Assembly: GCA_020063545.1 (NCBI GenBank)
Contig: JAGUUF010000171.1
Location: 1 to 11,451, forward strand
Direction: 5' to 3'
DNA length: 11,451 nt
DNA from: Cytophagales bacterium
Lineage (GTDB): Bacteria > Bacteroidota > Bacteroidia > Cytophagales > Cyclobacteriaceae
Part shown: positions 6,854-11,451 of the stretch, in pieces
Layout of the letters: every line of letters starts with the position of its first letter
How positions within the stretch are numbered: the first letter of the stretch is position 1
Position numbers and translations under genes: made by a program
The notes under the pieces: generated by a model
What the model saw: the letters and a program-made list of their open reading frames with translations, nothing else
Databases searched by the model: none
Told to the model about the DNA's origin: nothing

Positions 6854-7594
6854 TTACTTCAACGAATTATAATAATCAAACAACGCCTGCAGGTGATCTT
6901 CGCGATCTAAATCTAGTGTATTGATTTTAATGAACCGCTGTACTTCGGCTTTGTGATCAGGAAAAACTGTTTCCAGTTTCTTTTTTGGCAGCGGGGCAAA
7001 CGTATTGTTGATTAACGAATAATAGTGTGTCTTTTTAATCAGTTTGTGATCGCGGCTGCCCACGTTAAGCGCTTCGTGGTAGTTGGCTTCTTTAAAGATA
7101 ACTTCCGTTTGCTTTATCAACCCTACCTTACCCTCTGTGATCAATTGAAAAAATCCGACCCCTGGGGTGCCATCCTGTCGCTTGAATTCCCGTGCATTAA
7201 CAAAAACCTGGGGCTTTTTGGTAGCGCTGTCTATCCACACAAAACTTTTAACCCGGTCGCCCTTTAATGCGCGTAATCCAGCCTTTGTCTTTACATCAAA
7301 TTCATTGCGGGTTATGTAGTATTTAACCGGAAGGCCTTCCAGCAGCGAACTGTCATTTAACAGGAAAGTAGCTTTCTGGTAGTGTTGGTTTAACATGTCA
7401 TCGCCAACCACATCGGGCGGAGACGGAGGTAACGTGTGTACCGAAGATCCGGTAACCAGCATTTCTGTGCTTGACATGCGCTCTAACAGGTAGCGGTTCT
7501 GCATGAAGGTACGGGTTGAGCCGCTGGTGTTCTGGCTCAATGCAATCATGGTCTGCAAGAAAAACAAGGTGATACAGGATATTCGTACAATCAT
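6854..7594 (-). CDS. Exported protein of unknown function, 246 residues
   Basis: I do not recognise a named family. The N-terminus MIVRISCITLFFLQTMIALS is a plausible signal peptide with cleavage after ALS (residue 20); there is no lipobox cysteine at the right place, so the product is probably periplasmic or surface-exposed. The mature protein is soluble-looking, with strand-rich patterns such as ATFLLNDSSLLEGLPVKYYI (about 75-94), FDVKTKAGLRALKGDRVKSF and PQVFVNAREF. The C-terminal third contains HKLIKKTHYYSLI, a basic run PKKKLETVF and a helical end DLDREDHLQALFDYYNSLK. No catalytic motif, TonB-box or type IX sorting domain is visible. It converges on the acyltransferase and sits 80 bases downstream of tsf on the same strand. 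I see no clear promoter in that gap. Confidence 0.85.
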   Translation of the reverse strand: MIVRISCITLFFLQTMIALSQNTSGSTRTFMQNRYLLERMSSTEMLVTGSSVHTLPPSPPDVVGDDMLNQHYQKATFLLNDSSLLEGLPVKYYITRNEFDVKTKAGLRALKGDRVKSFVWIDSATKKPQVFVNAREFKRQDGTPGVGFFQLITEGKVGLIKQTEVIFKEANYHEALNVGSRDHKLIKKTHYYSLINNTFAPLPKKKLETVFPDHKAEVQRFIKINTLDLDREDHLQALFDYYNSLK

Positions 7595-7674
7595 AACTCT
7601 TCTTATTAACAGGGCAATTTAATTTTTCTACCTGAGATTTAACTCACCGGACACACACATTAGATACCGTTGGT

Positions 7675-8505
7675 CTATTTGCCAATCGCTACCCGCCTGA
7701 ATTCCGAAACAGTAAGGCCTTTCGAAACACTGTCGAGGTACTGGGCTACCGTTTTGCTGTTATCCTTAACGAAGGCCTGTGCCAGCAGTGTGTTCTCCTT
7801 GAAGAACTTGGAGAGTTTGCCCTGTGCAATCTTCTCCACCATATTCTCCGGTTTACCTTCGGCCAGGATTTGCGCCTTGGCTATTTCCAGTTCCTTCTCA
7901 ATGATGGTCTTATCTACTGATTTATCATCAACGGCAACAGGGTTCATGGCGGCAATCTGCATACCCACATCTTTACCGGCATCGGTAACGTCTTTGCCGT
8001 TTACGCCTTTTAACGAAACCAGTACACCCAGTTTGGAACCTGCGTGTATGTACGGAACCACCGCTTCGCCCTTCATGTAAACATATTCACTCACCTCAAT
8101 CTTTTCGCCAATCTTGCCCACCAGTTCAATAATCTTATCGTTCAATGAAAGTTCACCCGCTTTTAACGCAAGCAATGCCTCTTTAGTCTCCGGTTTCCCT
8201 GAAAAAGCTGTTTCGGCAATAAGTTTACCTAACGCCTGGAATTCCTCATTTTTGGCCACAAAATCAGTTTCGCAATTCAGGGCAATCAATACTGCTTCCT
8301 TCCTGTCATCGCTCACTTTTACGAAAACCGACCCTTCGGTGGCATCCTTATCGGAACGGGAGGCCGAAACCTTTTGCCCTTTCTTTCTCAGGATTTCAAT
8401 GGCTTTTTCAAAATCACCGTTGGCTTCGGTCAATGCTTTTTTACAGTCCATCATGCCAGCGCCCGTCATCTGGCGGAGTTTGTTTACATCTTGTGCTGAA
8501 ATCAT
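7675..8505 (-). CDS. tsf: Translation elongation factor Ts
   Basis: EF-Ts exchanges GDP for GTP on EF-Tu during translation in the cytosol. The 276-residue product has the N-terminal UBA-like domain (LRQMTGAGMMDCKKALTEA, 10-28), the TDFVAKN motif (80-86) whose Asp and Phe contact EF-Tu, and two following core repeats (about 60-140 and 145-250), ending GLTVSEFRRVAIGK. Length is within the bacterial range. It is the last gene of the rplM-rpsI-rpsB-tsf run but is separated from rpsB by 129 bases containing a strong hairpin, so its transcript level may be set by read-through or by its own promoter. The stop codon is TAG. Confidence 0.97.
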   Translation of the reverse strand: MISAQDVNKLRQMTGAGMMDCKKALTEANGDFEKAIEILRKKGQKVSASRSDKDATEGSVFVKVSDDRKEAVLIALNCETDFVAKNEEFQALGKLIAETAFSGKPETKEALLALKAGELSLNDKIIELVGKIGEKIEVSEYVYMKGEAVVPYIHAGSKLGVLVSLKGVNGKDVTDAGKDVGMQIAAMNPVAVDDKSVDKTIIEKELEIAKAQILAEGKPENMVEKIAQGKLSKFFKENTLLAQAFVKDNSKTVAQYLDSVSKGLTVSEFRRVAIGK

Positions 8506-8561
8506 TGCTTCAATCGGATTTAAAAGATTCTACTAAATTTTTATGCGTTGCTTAAAACGAA

Positions 8562-8587
8562 GAACATCGGCCTGCCAGCCGATGTTC
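8562..8587 (-). terminator. rpsB-tsf intergenic hairpin, attenuator-like
   Basis: On the minus strand, GAACATCGGC and GCCGATGTTC form a perfect 10-pair stem around the loop TGGCAG, followed by TTCGTTTTAAG. It begins 47 bases after the rpsB stop and ends 56 bases before the tsf start. The GC-rich inner stem and moderately U-rich tail fit a partial intrinsic terminator or attenuator; it could also be an RNA-processing or stability stem. Confidence 0.65.
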
Positions 8588-8634
8588 GCCATGGGTTGCT
8601 GACGGACCACCGGCCAATCAGCATGGTATTTTCA

Positions 8635-9408
8635 TTACTTGGCTTCTTCTACGGCTGCTTCGTCAACCTTACGCTTCTCCTCTTCTTCTTTCTTCAGGTT
8701 GGCGTCTTCTTTATCGCGCTTGCGCTCCATCAGCCCTTCTTCAATCACCTCACCGATGTATTTTGTAATCAGGGAAATGGATTTGAAGGCATCGTCATTT
8801 GCCGGAATGGGGAAATCAACCACACCCGGATCGGAGTTGGTGTCAACCATGGCAAATACCGGGATGTTGAGTTTCTGTGCTTCGGCCACAGCAATGTGCT
8901 CGCGCTTTACATCAATAACGAATAACGCAGCCGGCAGGCGGTTTAAATCCACAATGCCACCCAGTTGTTTTTCCAGTTTGGCTTTCTCGCGGGTAAGCAT
9001 CAGGCGCTCTTTCTTCTGCAGGTTTTGTGAAGCTTCATCCTTCATCAATTTGTCGATCTGCGAAAGCTTTTTCAACGACTTGCGGATGGTGGCAAAATTG
9101 GTAAGCATGCCGCCCAGCCAGCGTTCGGTAACGTACGGCATGTTCAGCCGCTTTGCTTCTTCGGTTACAATATCCTTTGCCTGCTTCTTGGTAGCCACAA
9201 ACATGATTTTACGGCCCGATCGAACAATGTTTTTCAGTGCAAACGCTGCCTCGTCAAGGCAGGTTAAGGTTTTGTTCAAATCAATAATGTGGATGCCGTT
9301 GTTTTCCATGAAGATATACTCGGCCATCTTCGGGTTCCACTTGCGGGTTAAGTGCCCGAAGTGCACGCCTGCATCCAGTAAATCCTGATAAGTTAATTTT
9401 CTTGCCAT
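8635..9408 (-). CDS. rpsB: 30S ribosomal protein S2
   Basis: S2 binds late to the 30S subunit near S1 and the mRNA exit side. The 257-residue product has the typical opening LTYQDLLDAGVHFGHLTRKWNPKM (window positions within the first 30 residues, given here in part), then YIFMENNGIHIIDLNKT, FVATKKQAKDIV and RWLGGMLTNFATIRKS. A coiled-coil segment follows (about 110-147), then the conserved region LPAALFVIDVKREHIAVAEA and MVDTNSDPGVVDFPIPANDDA. The tail beyond about residue 232 is a charged extension rich in Lys and Glu, common in this phylum and slightly longer than E. coli S2 (241 residues). It begins 17 bases after the rpsI stop. Confidence 0.98.
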   Translation of the reverse strand: MARKLTYQDLLDAGVHFGHLTRKWNPKMAEYIFMENNGIHIIDLNKTLTCLDEAAFALKNIVRSGRKIMFVATKKQAKDIVTEEAKRLNMPYVTERWLGGMLTNFATIRKSLKKLSQIDKLMKDEASQNLQKKERLMLTREKAKLEKQLGGIVDLNRLPAALFVIDVKREHIAVAEAQKLNIPVFAMVDTNSDPGVVDFPIPANDDAFKSISLITKYIGEVIEEGLMERKRDKEDANLKKEEEEKRKVDEAAVEEAK

Positions 9409-9425
9409 GTTGCTGATGTTTCCGG

Positions 9426-9812
9426 TTAACGTTTGCTGAATTGGAATCTTCTTCTCGCCTTTCTGCGACCATACTTTTTACGTTCCACCATGCGGCTGTC
9501 GCGGGTTACAAATCCTTCTTTTCGCAGAACGGGTTTGTTCTCCGCGTTAACCGAAACGAGGGCACGGGCAATACCCAGCCGAACAGCTTCGGCCTGGCCT
9601 TTAATGCCGCCACCTTCAACATTAACGGTAACATCGTATTGGTTCTCGGCTTTAAGCGCCACTAAGGGCTGCTTAACCAGTGTCTGGTGAATCTCAGAGA
9701 GGAAGTATTCCTTGAGATCACGGGCGTTTACTTTTATTTCACCTTTCCCCGGGGTTACGTAAACCCTGGCTACAGAAGTTTTCCTTCTACCCGTTGCGTT
9801 GACAATCTCCAT
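9426..9812 (-). CDS. rpsI: 30S ribosomal protein S9
   Basis: S9 is a head protein of the 30S subunit whose C-terminal tail reaches the P-site tRNA. The 128-residue product shows the family opening ATGRRKTSVARV (6-17), the central VNVEGGGIKGQAEAVRLGIAR (about 63-83), the SRMVERKKYGRRKARRRFQF block and the conserved end SKR, whose terminal arginine touches the tRNA anticodon stem-loop in other bacteria. The ATG lies three bases after the rplM stop, so the rplM-rpsI pair is tightly coupled, as in most bacteria. No change from the usual plan is seen. Confidence 0.98.
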   Translation of the reverse strand: MEIVNATGRRKTSVARVYVTPGKGEIKVNARDLKEYFLSEIHQTLVKQPLVALKAENQYDVTVNVEGGGIKGQAEAVRLGIARALVSVNAENKPVLRKEGFVTRDSRMVERKKYGRRKARRRFQFSKR

Positions 9813-9815
9813 GTA

Positions 9816-10259
9816 TTAAAACTTTATTTCTTTTGGTTGCTGTGCGGTGTGGGGGTGTTCGGTGCCGGCATACACATGCAGGCTGCGGAACAACTCGCGG
9901 CCCAAACGGTTTTTCGGGAGCATGCCCCGTACGGCATGTTCAACCAGCCTGGCCGGATGCTTGGCGCGGATTTGTGCTGGCGTGTGCTCGCGCTGGCCGC
10001 CATTATAACCGGAGTGCGTAAAAATTACCCGGTCGGTCCACTTTTTACCAGTCATCCTTACCTTATCGGCATTGATAACCACTACATGATCGCCACAGTC
10101 GGTATGGGGCGTATAGCTGGTTTTGTTCTTGCCCCGAATAATGCTGGCTACCTGGCTGGCAACCCGGCCCAATACCTTGTCCCGGGCATCAACCAAAACC
10201 CAGCCTTTTTCAACGGTGGCCTTGTTGGCAAATGCGGTCTTATAACTCTGATGATCCAC
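9816..10259 (-). CDS. rplM: 50S ribosomal protein L13 (GTG start)
   Basis: L13 is an early-assembling 50S protein. The 147-residue product has WVLVDARDKVLGRVASQVAS (20-39), YTPHTDCGDHVVVINADKV, the TGKKWTDRVIFTHSGYNGGQ region and the signature-like GMLPKNRLGRELFRSLHVYAG (about 112-132), with HPHTAQQP near the end. The start is GTG at 10259-10257: MDHQSYKTAFANKATV lines up with the usual N-terminus of the phylum, and an in-frame TGA lies a few codons upstream, leaving little room for another start. It is the first gene of the ribosomal run, directly downstream of a strong promoter and a short leader with a hairpin. Confidence 0.97.
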   Translation of the reverse strand: MDHQSYKTAFANKATVEKGWVLVDARDKVLGRVASQVASIIRGKNKTSYTPHTDCGDHVVVINADKVRMTGKKWTDRVIFTHSGYNGGQREHTPAQIRAKHPARLVEHAVRGMLPKNRLGRELFRSLHVYAGTEHPHTAQQPKEIKF

Positions 10260-10290
10260 GTTTTTTAGCGTTAAAAATCAATAAAATGAA

Positions 10291-10308
10291 CCCTTCCTTA
10301 AAAAAGGG
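10291..10308 (-). other. Small stem at the 5' end of the rplM leader
   Basis: CCCTT and AAGGG at the ends of this 18-base segment can pair, with a U-rich interior on the transcript (an alternative CCTT/AAGG stem is also possible). It lies just after the predicted start of transcription and 31 bases before the GTG. L13 operons have regulatory leaders in some other phyla. This stem is short and may serve only to protect the 5' end or may be chance. Confidence 0.3.
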
Positions 10309-10311
10309 ACA

Positions 10312-10343
10312 CAAAGGTAAACGGATGAGCCCTCAAATACAAA
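10312..10343 (-). promoter_or_regulatory. Promoter of the rplM-rpsI-rpsB-tsf run
   Basis: On the minus strand, TTTG (10343-10340) and TACCTTTG (10319-10312) are separated by exactly 20 bases, a full match to the Bacteroidota primary sigma factor consensus TTTG-N~20-TAnnTTTG. It sits 52 bases before the rplM start in a 120-base intergenic gap, exactly where a strong ribosomal promoter is expected. Transcription should begin near 10305-10308, giving a leader of roughly 45-50 bases. Confidence 0.75.
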
Positions 10344-10379
10344 TTGGATAAGAATTTTGACGTTTTCAGTTACACTACC

Positions 10380-11099
10380 CTATCCAGTTGTTCGTTCCAG
10401 CTGCCTTACCAGGGCTTTTATGTCCTTAGGATACGGGGCCTCTACCGTAATGGAGTCGGCTTTAAGATTTTTAAAGGTAAGGCTAAGCGCATGAAGGGCC
10501 ATGCGCCTGATAAGCGGTTGCTCCTCTGTAAATTTCTTCAGGCTGAATTCCTTTTTTAATGATGAGAGAAATACAGGTTTACCTCCATACAACTCATCAC
10601 CCGCTATAGGTGCACCCATTGCCGCCAGGTGCACCCGTATCTGGTGCATGCGCCCTGTTACCGGCCGGCATTGAACCAGGGTGTGGCTGCGAAATACGGT
10701 ATGGGTAGTTAACCAGGTTTGGGCAGGCTTGCCTTGCCTGCGGCTGACTTTTACCAGCCCGTCCGGTTGCTTCAACAACGGTAAATCAACCAGCACTTCT
10801 TCGAACCGGTGAATGCCATCGGTTACGGCATGGTAAATTTTGGTTACCTCCCTGTGCTGAAACTGGAGGCTAAGATGCCGATAGGCCATCGGGTTCTTTG
10901 CAAACACCAGGAGGCCCGAGGTATTCTTATCAAGCCGGTGGCAGGCTTGTGCATCCGGGGCGTATTGCCGTGCCAGGGCAAGCAGGTTTACCGGCTCATT
11001 GCGGTCTTCCAGTGTAGCGACAAACGGAGGCTTGTTAACGACAATGTAGTCGTCATCCTCCCAAAGGATTATCGCTTCAAAGTTACGTTTACTGCTCAC
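10380..11099 (-). CDS. RluA-family RNA pseudouridine synthase
   Basis: Enzymes of this family convert uridine to pseudouridine in rRNA or tRNA in the cytosol. The 239-residue product has the opening ILWEDDDYIVVNKPPFV (10-27), the catalytic motif HRLDKNTSGLLVFAK (54-68) with Asp57 as nucleophile, the KIYHAV strand (87-92), and GRMHQIRVHLAAMGAPIAGD followed by ELYGG (149-173). There is no N-terminal S4 domain, so it resembles the short RluA/TruC-type members rather than RluC/RluD; the exact RNA target cannot be assigned. The start is GTG at 11099-11097, 20 bases after the histidine kinase stop; the first internal methionine is residue 71, beyond the catalytic site, so GTG is needed. The rplM promoter lies downstream, so this gene is probably not part of the ribosomal run. 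Confidence 0.93.
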   Translation of the reverse strand: MSSKRNFEAIILWEDDDYIVVNKPPFVATLEDRNEPVNLLALARQYAPDAQACHRLDKNTSGLLVFAKNPMAYRHLSLQFQHREVTKIYHAVTDGIHRFEEVLVDLPLLKQPDGLVKVSRRQGKPAQTWLTTHTVFRSHTLVQCRPVTGRMHQIRVHLAAMGAPIAGDELYGGKPVFLSSLKKEFSLKKFTEEQPLIRRMALHALSLTFKNLKADSITVEAPYPKDIKALVRQLERTTG

Positions 11100-11119
11100 G
11101 TAAGGCGTTGGATTATCGC

Positions 11120-11451
11120 TTAGTCGAAGCTCTCTCCCGGCTCGGGTTTAACGCGGGGTAATTTAAAACTAAAATCTGCGCCCTTGTTTGGTTCGCTTTT
11201 CACTTCAGCTTTTGTATTATGGTTTTCAAGAATATGTTTTACAATGGCAAGGCCCAGGCCGGTACCGCCTTTTTCGCGGCTCCTGCTCTTATCAACCCGG
11301 TAAAAGCGCTCGAATATTCTCGGTAAATGTTCAGGCGGAATGCCTTCACCAAAATCGCGCACGTGGGTTACCACATTTTTCTTACCGATTTCAAAGCGAA
11401 CCAGCACATCGCCTCCTTCAAACGAGTGTTTGATGGCGTTCATCACCAGGT
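11120..11451 (-). CDS. Sensor histidine kinase, C-terminal ATPase part
   Basis: The frame is open to the right window edge, so only the last 110 residues are seen. They form the catalytic ATP-binding half of a two-component sensor kinase: N box (LVMNAIKHS at the edge), G1 box DFGEGIPPEHL, F box IFERFYRVDKSRS, and G2 box GGTGLGLAIVKHILENH, followed by a final strand FSFKLPRV and a short tail. The phosphoacceptor histidine and sensor domains lie outside the window. The sequence is PhoR-like, but this class is widespread and the signal cannot be inferred. The apparent starts near 11441-11446 are internal codons of the N box, not a true start. The pseudouridine synthase follows 20 bases downstream and may be co-transcribed. 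Confidence 0.93.
   Translation of the reverse strand, partial: LVMNAIKHSFEGGDVLVRFEIGKKNVVTHVRDFGEGIPPEHLPRIFERFYRVDKSRSREKGGTGLGLAIVKHILENHNTKAEVKSEPNKGADFSFKLPRVKPEPGESFD

Noticed and set aside
7595..7674. Possible terminator or promoter between tsf and the exported protein gene
   Set aside because: Only a 4-pair TGAG/CTCA stem and imperfect TAnnTTG-like matches without a spaced -33 element; not enough to call.
8639..9388. 249-residue plus-strand open frame rich in Ser
   Set aside because: It lies entirely antisense to rpsB. Its Ser/Phe-rich composition is what the reverse frame of Lys/Glu-rich codons gives, and it has no recognisable domain.
9687..10268. 193-residue plus-strand open frame over rplM and rpsI
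   Set aside because: Shadow of two well-supported ribosomal genes, with no domain and no promoter or start context of its own.
11441..11446. Apparent start codons (GTG, ATG) for a 108-residue protein at the right edge
   Set aside because: They fall within the N box of a histidine kinase ATPase domain whose frame stays open to the edge, so they are internal codons.

Overview
The window looks like chromosomal DNA from a Bacteroidota bacterium, probably of the Cytophagales type. The reasons are: an Na+-translocating NADH:quinone oxidoreductase (nqr) operon; ribosomal genes in the order rplM-rpsI-rpsB-tsf as one run; at least one promoter of the Bacteroidota form (TTTG, about 20 bases, TAnnTTTG); few strong Shine-Dalgarno sites; and a two-domain acyltransferase of the kind that makes aminoacyl lipids in this phylum. 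The assignment is inferred from gene content, not from a database search. There is no gene-free stretch longer than 300 bases, and I see no tRNA, rRNA, CRISPR array, insertion sequence or phage gene.

Layout. Bases 1-3093 (minus strand) hold nqrA, nqrB and the first 181 codons of nqrC, packed with a 5-base gap and a 14-base overlap. Bases 3172-3977 (minus) hold cytidylate kinase (cmk), whose start codon overlaps the stop of a 39-residue lipoprotein gene too short for usual ORF cut-offs. Bases 4026-4712 (minus) encode a cytosolic protein I do not recognise. Divergent from it on the plus strand are a 91-residue, highly charged helical protein (4767-5042) and a 581-residue two-domain acyltransferase (5071-6816) resembling OlsF/GlsF-type aminoacyl-lipid synthases. 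An exported protein of unknown function (6854-7594, minus) converges on it. Bases 7675-10259 (minus) are rplM-rpsI-rpsB-tsf, driven by a well-formed promoter at 10312-10343, with a strong hairpin between rpsB and tsf. Upstream lie an RluA-family pseudouridine synthase (10380-11099) and the C-terminal ATPase part of a sensor histidine kinase running off the right edge.

How the genes work together. Most are housekeeping: respiration-linked sodium pumping, CMP/dCMP phosphorylation, ribosome proteins and elongation factor Ts, and RNA pseudouridylation. The less ordinary part is 3858-7594: the mini-lipoprotein coupled to cmk, the helical protein next to the lipid acyltransferase, a short palindrome in the divergent promoter region, and two proteins of unknown function. 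I found no convincing new multi-gene system; the findings are individual, moderate-interest observations.
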